This document shows, piece after piece, positions 1-5,564 of a DNA stretch of 38,550 nucleotides; the first letter of the stretch is position 1; every line of letters starts with the position of its first letter. Under the pieces are notes generated by a model that was not told the DNA's origin, ran no database searches, and saw only the letters and a program-made list of their open reading frames with translations. The position numbers and the translations under genes are program-made. The stretch covers positions 1 to 38,550 of the forward strand of contig CAMAXI010000020.1 in NCBI GenBank assembly GCA_945862165.1. The letters are read 5' to 3'. The DNA comes from Chryseobacterium gleum (GTDB lineage Bacteria; Bacteroidota; Bacteroidia; Flavobacteriales_D; Crocinitomicaceae).

Positions 1-147
1 TGGACTTTCTTCGCAATTTTCGTTCTAAATACAATTGGAAACATTTTTGCGAAAACGACCTTCGAGAAATTATTTGCTATATTAACTGGACTTTCAGCGA
101 TTTTAATTTGGAATATAGTACTAAAGAAGAAAACAACGAACCGCTAA
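1..147 (+). CDS. C-terminal end of a small membrane protein (cut by window edge)
   Basis: Frame 1 is open from the first base and stops at TAA 145-147, giving the last 48 residues of a protein whose start lies outside the window. The visible part is hydrophobic (an aromatic/aliphatic stretch at the edge and a second around GLSAILIWNIV) and ends in a basic tail, KKKTTNR. This suits a small multi-pass membrane protein with a cytoplasmic C-terminus. The stop codon overlaps the first AAC box of the attC-like palindrome that follows, the tight packing expected of a gene cassette. The family is not identified. Confidence 0.6.
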   Translation, partial: WTFFAIFVLNTIGNIFAKTTFEKLFAILTGLSAILIWNIVLKKKTTNR

Positions 148-219
148 CAGCGTGTAGGCGATATTGCCTTGCCGCAGGCGCAACACAAGGCAACATCGCC
201 TACACGCAAACCGTTATCG
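142..219 (+). repeat. attC-like site 1 (near-perfect hairpin)
   Basis: Two 22-nt arms, 150-171 and 186-207, are inverted repeats with one mismatch, separated by 14 nt. Outside them lie CTAAC (144-148) on the left and GTTAT (213-217) on the right. One nt separates AAC from the left arm and five nt (AAACC) separate the right arm from GTT, so the folded site has an asymmetric bulge near its base. This is the layout of integron attC sites (RYYYAAC, arms, GTTRRRY). The same layout recurs after each following gene. The hairpin has no T-tract, so it is not an ordinary terminator. Confidence 0.7.
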
Positions 220-259
220 GAAATATATAGAACCATAATAATTAACAACTGACAAACGA

Positions 260-868
260 ATGGCAAAAAAAACAATGATTTTGGTGTTTATTTGGTTAAT
301 CTATTCTTTTTCAGAATACTATATCTTACCATATTTTATTAAACCACTTACTTGGTTTGTAATCTGTCTAACTTTATTAATTCTTTCAGTCAAGGAAATA
401 ATAAACATAGTTAATAATAGAAAAAATTTAATTGGCATTACATTATTGAATCTATTAGTAGAATTATCCCTACTAGTTATAACATTTTACAATTTTAACA
501 AAATACCAAATTCAATTATTGAGAAACTTGATTGGTACACATCATACGAAACTAGAAATCAAATTGTTAATGATGTATTTAAAGAGAAATCAGAACTAAA
601 CTCAAAAATAAATAATGATATTTATGAACTATCATTCGAGCTTCCAATTATTTCAAATGGTGGAAATGATATTTGGATTTATCAGAATAAAACAGACAAG
701 AAAAAAACTATAAAATTTTGGATATCTCGTGGATATTTCGAATCACCACAAACATATTTTATATTTACAAACGACAATAAAATAAGAAAACAATTAGAGG
801 ACAAAATAACAGAAAATCCAGAGACAAATTGGAAATTAGAGGAGAACTGGTATAGAATTATGGAGTAG
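260..868 (+). CDS. Cassette gene: membrane-anchored protein of unknown function
   Basis: 202 residues, not recognised as a known family. Residues about 5-25, 30-48 and 57-78 are hydrophobic and probably form three membrane helices. The remaining C-terminal half is polar and charged, and contains FELPIISNGGNDIWIYQ followed by a lysine-rich turn, suggesting a small soluble domain. The ATG at 260 comes 47 nt after the GTT of attC-like site 1, and the stop is 17 nt before the AAC of site 2, so the gene fills the space between two sites. It looks like a single-gene cassette with no clear promoter of its own. Composition is very AT-rich, like the other cassettes. Confidence 0.7.
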   Translation: MAKKTMILVFIWLIYSFSEYYILPYFIKPLTWFVICLTLLILSVKEIINIVNNRKNLIGITLLNLLVELSLLVITFYNFNKIPNSIIEKLDWYTSYETRNQIVNDVFKEKSELNSKINNDIYELSFELPIISNGGNDIWIYQNKTDKKKTIKFWISRGYFESPQTYFIFTNDNKIRKQLEDKITENPETNWKLEENWYRIME

Positions 869-881
869 TAAAAACAACTTC

Positions 882-1017
882 CGATAACAGCGCCTTAGCA
901 CTAGGCTCTTAGACTCACTCCGAAGAAAATATTTACTACTTTTGAAATAAATCTCGCTTCGGGTTTTGGGTGTTTTGCCTCGGTATCGCCCATCGCTAAA
1001 GGCGCAAAACGTTGGCA
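882..1017 (+). repeat. attC-like site 2 (VCR-like, long loop)
   Basis: The left end reads GATAACAGCGCCTTAGC (883-899) and the right end GCTAAAGGCGCAAAACGTTGGC (split here at GCTAAAGGCGC 995-1005, AAAAC 1006-1010, GTT 1011-1013). The outer arms GCGCCTTAGC and GCTAAAGGCGC pair apart from one extra A. The interior has a second stem, CCGAAG (920-925) with CTTCGG (957-962), whose loop holds TACTTTTG (937-944), a match to the Bacteroidota -7 consensus TAnnTTTG pointing at the next gene. No -33 TTTG is present at the usual distance. Most of the site recurs in site 4. Confidence 0.7.
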
Positions 1018-1034
1018 ACCATAATAAGACAAAA

Positions 1035-1442
1035 ATGACACAGACATTTAAACTGAAAAAAGGAGAAATATCCTTTGAAACTGATAAAGTTAGAATATCG
1101 GATAATTCAAGGAAACAAAACAGAATGCAATTATTCAGTTCAGCTATATGGACAATTTATGGAGCCACTTCTTTTTTAAGATATCTGAAAACAGGCGACC
1201 AATTTTTACTTTGGACAGGACTATTTATTGGAGTAACTCATTTTATTATTTTCGTTTTAAATATACTTCGGTCAAACCAGACCGAAATTTCTTTTGATGA
1301 CATTAAGTCTATAAACGTTAAAAAAAGATTTAGTAATGTATTTTTAGATATAAAACTAAAAAACAATAGACTAAGAAGGGTAATTGGGATTGAGAATTCA
1401 CAGGAAATTGAAGAATATATTAAATCAAATATTAAAATTTAA
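1035..1442 (+). CDS. Cassette gene: two-helix membrane protein, PH-like
   Basis: 135 residues starting MTQTFKLKKGEISF. An in-frame ATG at 966 would extend the protein through the right half of attC-like site 2 and is rejected; the start at 1035 lies 24 nt after the GTT of that site, the usual spacing in this array. The order is a short beta-rich N-terminus, two hydrophobic helices at about residues 33-50 and 56-78, then a basic region with EISFDDIKSINVKKRFSNVF. This arrangement resembles small membrane proteins with a PH-like (bPH) fold in which the helices interrupt the strands. That resemblance is my inference. No catalytic motif is visible. The stop is 23 nt before the AAC of site 3. Confidence 0.65.
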   Translation: MTQTFKLKKGEISFETDKVRISDNSRKQNRMQLFSSAIWTIYGATSFLRYLKTGDQFLLWTGLFIGVTHFIIFVLNILRSNQTEISFDDIKSINVKKRFSNVFLDIKLKNNRLRRVIGIENSQEIEEYIKSNIKI

Positions 1443-1462
1443 CAACACAATAAATTACGGTT

Positions 1463-1592
1463 TCTAACAGCCGTTTTGCAAAAGCGTGGGTTTCGTGCTT
1501 CTATGACAGTGAAGTGCTAATTCAAGTTTTGTGCATCTAATGAAGTTTAGTGCTAAAAATACCCGCCTTCGCTAGGCGCGAAACCGTTATGA
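1463..1592 (+). repeat. attC-like site 3 (degenerate arms)
   Basis: Left end TCTAACAGCCG (1463-1473), right end GGCGCGAAACCGTTATGAG (1575-1593), with AAC at 1466-1468 and GTT at 1586-1588. The arms pair only partly (AGCGTGGGT on the left against ACCCGCCTTCGCT on the right). The interior is unrelated to sites 2, 4 and 5, so only the end boxes and the extra bases before GTT are conserved. The end-box conservation with a variable centre is a typical attC property. Confidence 0.55.
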
Positions 1593-1667
1593 GACACATT
1601 GAAATGACGCTATAACATGCCTTCTTGAAAATTCATATTCCTCCAAAAGAAAATAATTACAAATCAT

Positions 1668-1698
1668 TTTGAAAATAGTTCCTAATTAGGTAACTTTG
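1668..1698 (+). promoter_or_regulatory. Promoter of the toxin-antitoxin cassette
   Basis: TTTG at 1668-1671, a 19-nt spacer, then TAACTTTG at 1691-1698. This matches the Bacteroidota primary-sigma promoter (TTTG, 17-23 nt, TAnnTTTG) exactly. The ATG at 1703 is only five nt past the -7 element, so the transcript is predicted to be leaderless or nearly so. This is the only cassette in the window with a complete promoter of its own. Confidence 0.7.
1681..1690. promoter_or_regulatory. Probable antitoxin operator (palindrome in promoter spacer)
   Basis: CCTAATTAGG at 1681-1690 is a perfect 10-nt palindrome lying between the -33 and -7 elements. HigA-type XRE antitoxins repress their own operons by binding short palindromes that overlap the promoter, so this is the natural candidate for autoregulation by the downstream HTH protein. 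The position is seen; the binding is inferred. Confidence 0.5.
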
Positions 1699-1702
1699 AT
1701 TA

Positions 1703-2065
1703 ATGAATGAAAAGAAAATAAGAGAAGCTTTATACTATGAAAATCATTTTATTGATTTTTTTCAAACTTTAAAACCTGACGTACAGAAAAAAGTGCTTTG
1801 GACAATAAAATTGGTTGAATCATTAGATAGAGTTCCTGAAAAATATTTCAAACATCTAACAAACACTACTGGATTATTTGAATTACGTATTGAAGTTGGA
1901 TCAGATATCTATAGAGTATTTAGCTTTTTCGATAAAGGAAAATTGATAATAATCATTAATGGTTTCCAAAAGAAAACGCAAAAAACTCCAAAAAAGGAAA
2001 TAGAATTAGCTGAAAAAATAAAAGCAAAATATTTCGACGAATTAAAAACAAATAAAAACAAATAA
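1703..2065 (+). CDS. RelE/HigB-like toxin (phage-derived Gp49 type)
   Basis: 120 residues. The core, PDVQKKVLWTIKLVESL, then FELRIEVGSDIYRVFSFFD, KGKLIIIINGFQKKTQKTPK and EIELAEKIKAKYF, is the recognisable layout of the RelE/ParE-superfamily Gp49/HigB toxins: R62 and R70 in the central strands, then the basic GFQKKTQKTP stretch that in this family holds RNA-contacting residues. Such toxins cleave translated mRNA on the ribosome. The partner gene begins 1 nt after the stop codon, toxin first, as in higBA. A promoter with a palindromic operator lies directly upstream. The ATG at 1703 is chosen because it follows the promoter closely and no other in-frame start fits. Toxin-antitoxin pairs are common stabilising cassettes in chromosomal integrons. 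Confidence 0.88.
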   Translation: MNEKKIREALYYENHFIDFFQTLKPDVQKKVLWTIKLVESLDRVPEKYFKHLTNTTGLFELRIEVGSDIYRVFSFFDKGKLIIIINGFQKKTQKTPKKEIELAEKIKAKYFDELKTNKNK

Positions 2066-2066
2066 T

Positions 2067-2372
2067 ATGAGCGCAAATGTAAACCCAAAATTAACTTCCA
2101 TAGATGAGTTAATAAAAAATCAATACGGTGACATTGGTTCAACTAAAAGAGATGAATTTGAAGAAGGTTTTGAAGCTTTCAAACTTGGAGCAATGATGCT
2201 TGAATTAAGAAAAGAACTTGGTTATACACAAGAACAATTAGCAGAAAAATGCGGAACTACTAAAAATTACATCTCAAGAATTGAAAATAATGCAAGTGAT
2301 ATTAGATTATCGACTTTAATTAGAATTTTCAGAGAAGGATTTGGACGTAACCTTAAACTAAGTATCGGATAA
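2067..2372 (+). CDS. XRE-family HTH antitoxin (HigA-like)
   Basis: 101 residues. An N-terminal acidic arm (about 1-45) is followed by an XRE helix-turn-helix at about 48-90: LRKELGYTQEQLAEKCGTTK, then NYISRIENNASDIRLSTL. The family role is to bind and neutralise the neighbouring HigB toxin and to repress the shared promoter. The one-base gap to the toxin stop (TAA T ATG) suggests translational coupling. The stop is 32 nt before the AAC of attC-like site 4, so toxin and antitoxin travel as one cassette. Confidence 0.88.
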   Translation: MSANVNPKLTSIDELIKNQYGDIGSTKRDEFEEGFEAFKLGAMMLELRKELGYTQEQLAEKCGTTKNYISRIENNASDIRLSTLIRIFREGFGRNLKLSIG

Positions 2373-2401
2373 TCTACTAATATCCAAAAAGAAAGGCATC
2401 T

Positions 2402-2537
2402 CATAACAGCGCCTTAGCACTAGGCTATTATGTCCTACTCCGAAGAAAATATTTACTACATTTGAAAATAAATATCGCTTCGGGTTTTGGGTGTTTTGCC
2501 TCGGTATCGCCCCTCGCCTATCCGTAAAACGTTAGCA
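2402..2537 (+). repeat. attC-like site 4 (chimeric: site-2 body, site-1-like right arm)
   Basis: From CATAACAGCGCCTTAGCAC (2402-2420) through CGGTATCGCCC the site is almost the same as site 2, including the CCGAAG/CTTCGG stem and a TAnnTTTG match, TACATTTG (2457-2464), in its loop. The right arm changes to TCGCCTATCCGTAAAACGTT, which does not pair with the left arm. It matches the right end of site 1 (TCGCCTACACGCAAACCGTT) at 16 of 20 positions. The site therefore looks like a hybrid of two attC lineages. Confidence 0.65.
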
Positions 2538-2558
2538 TTCATTTAAAAAAACAAAATT

Positions 2559-2972
2559 ATGACAGATGAAAATTATCCTGGAGTTCTCGACAGAGTTAAG
2601 GCAATGATGACAGATGGAATAGTCATTATTTTTCTTATGTTCGTCACTGTTTACGTTTTTTCGCTTTTTGAAAGCGTGCCAGACAATTTTAGAATTATTG
2701 CGTTTGTATTCATTTTCTTGCTTTATGATCCAATTTTTACTAGCATTTTTGGAGGAACTATCGGGCACATGTTTATTGGTCTTCGAGTCAAAAGAGAGTC
2801 AAATGAACAGAAAAACATACTATTTCATTTAGCTATACTGAGATACATTGTGAAATCTTTATTAGGTTGGATATCGTTATTGACAATTTCAAGCAATAAG
2901 AAAAGGAAAGCTATTCATGACTTCTTAGTTGGCTCAGTTGTAGTTTATGTGAAATCGAAGGAGGATAAATAA
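2559..2972 (+). CDS. Cassette gene: RDD-family membrane protein
   Basis: 137 residues. It has the RDD-family (PF06271) pattern: RVKAMMTDGIVI at the start of helix 1 (R12, D18), a second hydrophobic segment around residues 43-60, then GGTIGHMFIGLRVKR, a third segment near 85-107, and the closing KRKAIHDFLVGSVVVYV. RDD proteins are small multi-pass membrane proteins; some have been linked to ion transport, but the function of most is unknown. The start is 28 nt after the GTT of attC-like site 4, and the stop is 10 nt before the AAC of site 5. Confidence 0.85.
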   Translation: MTDENYPGVLDRVKAMMTDGIVIIFLMFVTVYVFSLFESVPDNFRIIAFVFIFLLYDPIFTSIFGGTIGHMFIGLRVKRESNEQKNILFHLAILRYIVKSLLGWISLLTISSNKKRKAIHDFLVGSVVVYVKSKEDK

Positions 2973-2980
2973 AGCAAATG

Positions 2981-3117
2981 CTAACAGCGCCTTAGTACTA
3001 GTCTCTTACACCCCACTTCTCCAATTATTCACTACTTTTTAAATAATCCGCACTTCGGTTTTTGATACTATTATTTCCCAATGCAATCTATAATAAAACG
3101 AAACTAATCACGTTATA
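2981..3117 (+). repeat. attC-like site 5 (right arm decayed, end of array)
   Basis: The left end CTAACAGCGCCTTAG (2981-2995) is the same as in sites 2 and 4. The middle keeps a diverged copy of the shared interior (CACTACTTTTTAAATAAT, then ACTTCGGTTTTTGATACT). The right end has only CACGTTATAAA (3109-3119) and no arm complementary to the left. The site is probably inactive. No further site follows the next gene, so the array ends here. Confidence 0.5.
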
Positions 3118-3137
3118 AACTATATATACATCAGAAA

Positions 3138-3728
3138 ATGAAAATTACATTTTGTTTGCTTTTAATTTTAATAGTTTGGACTAGAAGTAATGCGCAAACT
3201 TGGACAGAAACGCAACGCTCAAAGGCAAATACCGCAAAAGACATTACATATTTAAATGCAGTCGAAAAAGAATGTATTATTTACCTAAATCTTTGTCGCT
3301 TATATCCGCAAGATTTCTTGAAATTTGAACTAACGAATTATTTTGGAGATGAAAAATATGGAGATTATTTGAAAGATTCTGCATATCGCAAATCCTTAAT
3401 ATCCAAACTAACAGCAATGAAACCAATTAACGAACTAACTTTTGACGTGGATTTATATAAAAATGCCGCATGTTTTGCAAAAGAACAAGGAACAGCAGGT
3501 ACTTCGGGTCACACACGAATTAAATGTCCAAAAGAAGTGTATACAGCGGAATGCTGTTCCTATGGAATGGACACTGCAAAAGATATAGTACTACAACTAC
3601 TCATTGATGATCGTGTGACTAGTTTGGGACATCGAAAAATTTGCTTGGATGCTAGATACTCAAAAATTGGTGTAAGTGTTAGTTCTCACAAAGAATGGGG
3701 CACGTGTGCGGTTTTGGATATGTATTAA
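3138..3728 (+). CDS. Secreted CAP-domain (SCP/PR1-like) protein
   Basis: 196 residues. A clear signal peptide (MKITFCLLLILIVWTRSNAQ) is followed by a CAP fold: YLNLCRLYPQDFLKFEL, ACFAKEQG, then SGHTR, AECCSYG and LGHRKICLD, ending RYSKIGVSV and a final GTCAVLDMY. The two histidines (GH-T and GH-R) and the glutamate of AECC are the usual cavity residues of the family. The cysteines probably form disulfides after export. Bacterial CAP proteins are extracytoplasmic and mostly of unknown activity. The gene starts 26 nt after the GTT of attC-like site 5 but has no site after it, so it is either the last cassette with a lost attC or the first gene outside the array. Confidence 0.85.
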   Translation: MKITFCLLLILIVWTRSNAQTWTETQRSKANTAKDITYLNAVEKECIIYLNLCRLYPQDFLKFELTNYFGDEKYGDYLKDSAYRKSLISKLTAMKPINELTFDVDLYKNAACFAKEQGTAGTSGHTRIKCPKEVYTAECCSYGMDTAKDIVLQLLIDDRVTSLGHRKICLDARYSKIGVSVSSHKEWGTCAVLDMY

Positions 3729-3951
3729 TAAACAACACATTTTTTATTATAATTTAAATCAAATTGTAAAAAGCGACTCCGTAAATGTCATTCTTTTTCC
3801 AAATTAGAATATTTAATACTCCTTTAACGCAAGACTTCGTGAAAATTCGTATTTTTCATGAAAAAAATTAGTGAGATTAGAAAGAATTAAAAAACAGGAA
3901 AACATTTTACTTTTAATCTAGTTATAGTAAACACCACAGTATCAAACAACA

Positions 3952-4602
3952 ATGTTAAAACAAGTAAAAATAACAGTATTAATGGCTGTTTACAATACCA
4001 ATTTCTCTTTAATCAAAAGAGCAATTGATTCCGTCTTAAAACAAGATTTTCAAAATTTTGAACTTATTATTATTGACGATGGTAGTGAAAATTACAATCG
4101 GGAAGACCTAATGGCATACATTGAAAAACATGAAGCTAAAATTGTCTATATCCGCCATAGTAATCGCGGCCAATCAGAATCTATCAATCGCGGAGTTTTA
4201 AATAGTATCGGAGAATATATCACGATCCTAGATGGGGATGATGAATACAAGACGAATCATTTAAGTGCCTGCCTGAAAGCAGTCAAAAATGTAGATTTAA
4301 TTTGTTCTACCACCGAAACAATTACGGACAGCATTGAAGATTATTTTGTGCCAGATAAAAATGATCTAACGAAACTTATTCACCTCGATGAAACAATTCT
4401 GTTTGGAACTTTATTTGGAAGAAAAAAAGTATTTAACAGCATTAACTTCATTAGTGGCTTTGCAGCAGATGCTGATTTTTACGAAAAAGCATCTAAACAA
4501 TATAAAGTAAAAAAAGTAGATTTAAGAACCTATGTGTATCATCGAAACATTCCAAATAGCATTTGTGCAACGATTAAAAAAGCAAATTTGATTCAAGCAT
4601 AA
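3952..4602 (+). CDS. Family 2 glycosyltransferase
   Basis: 216 residues with a GT-A fold N-terminus: ITVLMAVYNT at 7-16, LIIIDDGSEN at 38-47 (the nucleotide-sugar aspartates D42 and D43), HSNRGQSESINRGV at 69-82 and the DxD region LDGDDEY at 93-99 (D94, D96, D97). This transfers a sugar from a nucleotide donor, probably during surface polysaccharide or glycoprotein synthesis. The protein is short for GT2 (usually 250-350 residues); it retains AADADFYEKA near residue 165-175, the usual place of the acceptor-binding ED-like motif, and lacks a membrane helix. The next gene follows 3 nt after its stop. The donor sugar cannot be told from sequence. Confidence 0.85.
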   Translation: MLKQVKITVLMAVYNTNFSLIKRAIDSVLKQDFQNFELIIIDDGSENYNREDLMAYIEKHEAKIVYIRHSNRGQSESINRGVLNSIGEYITILDGDDEYKTNHLSACLKAVKNVDLICSTTETITDSIEDYFVPDKNDLTKLIHLDETILFGTLFGRKKVFNSINFISGFAADADFYEKASKQYKVKKVDLRTYVYHRNIPNSICATIKKANLIQA

Positions 4603-4605
4603 ACG

Positions 4606-5373
4606 ATGGTAATTGATACTTCACGTTTTTCTGAAAATAGCAATCTAATCATGGCTTGTCATATCACAAGCGTATATGATGTGAATCGAAATACAACGCT
4701 TGAAGATGACAACTATGCATTGGTTCAAGATTGGGCAGCATCTATCACACACAAAAATCTACAAGGCATCCTTTTTCACAATAACTTTAGTACTGAAACC
4801 TGTGAGAAATATTCCAATGATTCCATTACGTTCGTAAAAATAGAGTACAATCCAAGATTTAATCCTAACGTCTATCGCTATTTCGTATACAAAGCGTTTT
4901 TACAACAATACCTGCATCTATTCCAACATATTTTCATCACCGATGTTACCGATGTTACCGTGGTAAAAAATCCATTTATAGATTCCTGTTTTTTAGAAAA
5001 TCCTTCTTCTATTTTTTGTGGGGACGAGCCAAAAAAACTAAATGATTCTTGGATGCTAGCGCACTCCAGTCATCTACGCAAAAACATATCCGATTTTGCT
5101 GCCTACGAAACCAAATTTGCGCACGAAACACTCTTAAACTGTGGAATTATCGGTGGAAATGCTCCGTTATTATTTCAATTTATTGAAAAGTTATGTACGA
5201 TACATCACCATGCGAACAGCGATAACAAAACAGCGTATACGGGGGATATGGGTGCTTTTAATTATGTAGCACGAACGCAATTCAACAATCAATTGATCCA
5301 CGGTGCACCTGTCAACACACTATTTAAAGGCTACGAAAACGATCGCGAAGATTGTTGGTTTAGACATAAATAA
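4606..5373 (+). CDS. Putative GT-A-type glycosyltransferase
   Basis: 255 residues with no signal peptide. Not assigned to a family, but several features point to a nucleotide-diphospho-sugar transferase: FITDVTDVTVVKNPF at about 110-124, where D113 and D116 sit like a metal-binding DxD at the end of a strand; LLNCGIIGGNAPLLF at about 175-190, resembling the acceptor loop of GT-A enzymes; and TGDMGAFNYVA near 215, resembling the DQ/DM-x-x-x-N segment in galactosyltransferase-like families. It is probably translated with the GT2 gene just upstream, so the two likely build the same glycan. The enzyme class is inferred from motif layout only. Confidence 0.6.
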   Translation: MVIDTSRFSENSNLIMACHITSVYDVNRNTTLEDDNYALVQDWAASITHKNLQGILFHNNFSTETCEKYSNDSITFVKIEYNPRFNPNVYRYFVYKAFLQQYLHLFQHIFITDVTDVTVVKNPFIDSCFLENPSSIFCGDEPKKLNDSWMLAHSSHLRKNISDFAAYETKFAHETLLNCGIIGGNAPLLFQFIEKLCTIHHHANSDNKTAYTGDMGAFNYVARTQFNNQLIHGAPVNTLFKGYENDREDCWFRHK

Positions 5374-5435
5374 TTCAATTTCGCATTAAGCCAAATTAGA
5401 TAAGGATTCAACTTCTTTTACAAGCTTGAAAAGAA

Positions 5436-5505
5436 ATCGAAAATAGCGGTATAATTACTACTTTTGAAAACAAATAAGGCTACAGGTTTTGAGTATTAAG
5501 CTTCT
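5436..5505 (+). repeat. Orphan copy of the attC interior element
   Basis: This gene-free stretch between 5373 and 5565 carries TTACTACTTTTGAAAACAAAT followed 9 nt later by GGTTTTGAGTATT. The same order occurs inside attC-like sites 2 and 4 (TTTACTACTTTTGAAATAAAT, then GGTTTTGGGTGTT). A small stem, TAGC (5444-5447) with GCTA (5479-5482), brackets TACTTTTG (5459-5466), as CCGAAG/CTTCGG does in site 2. The AAC and GTT end boxes are missing. It may be a decayed attC or a separate element. It also places a -7-like hexamer about 100 nt before the amine oxidase start. Confidence 0.45.
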
Positions 5506-5564
5506 GGTTAGCTTATATCTACAAACAAAAATCAGGATGTAAATCAAATAATTAACCTGGAATA

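Noticed and set aside
142-219. Rho-independent terminator interpretation of site 1
   Set aside because: There is no T-run on either side, and the flanking AAC/GTT boxes recur at other sites with different stems.
836-1018. Minus-strand 60-residue ORF across attC-like site 2
   Set aside because: It is produced by the palindrome itself and has no protein-like pattern.
966-1034. In-frame ATG extending the second cassette gene upstream
   Set aside because: The extra 23 residues would be coded by the right half of attC-like site 2; the ATG at 1035 has the array's usual spacing.
1703-2372. Phage-defence island interpretation of the toxin-antitoxin pair
   Set aside because: No other defence gene is seen nearby; a cassette-stabilising role is simpler.
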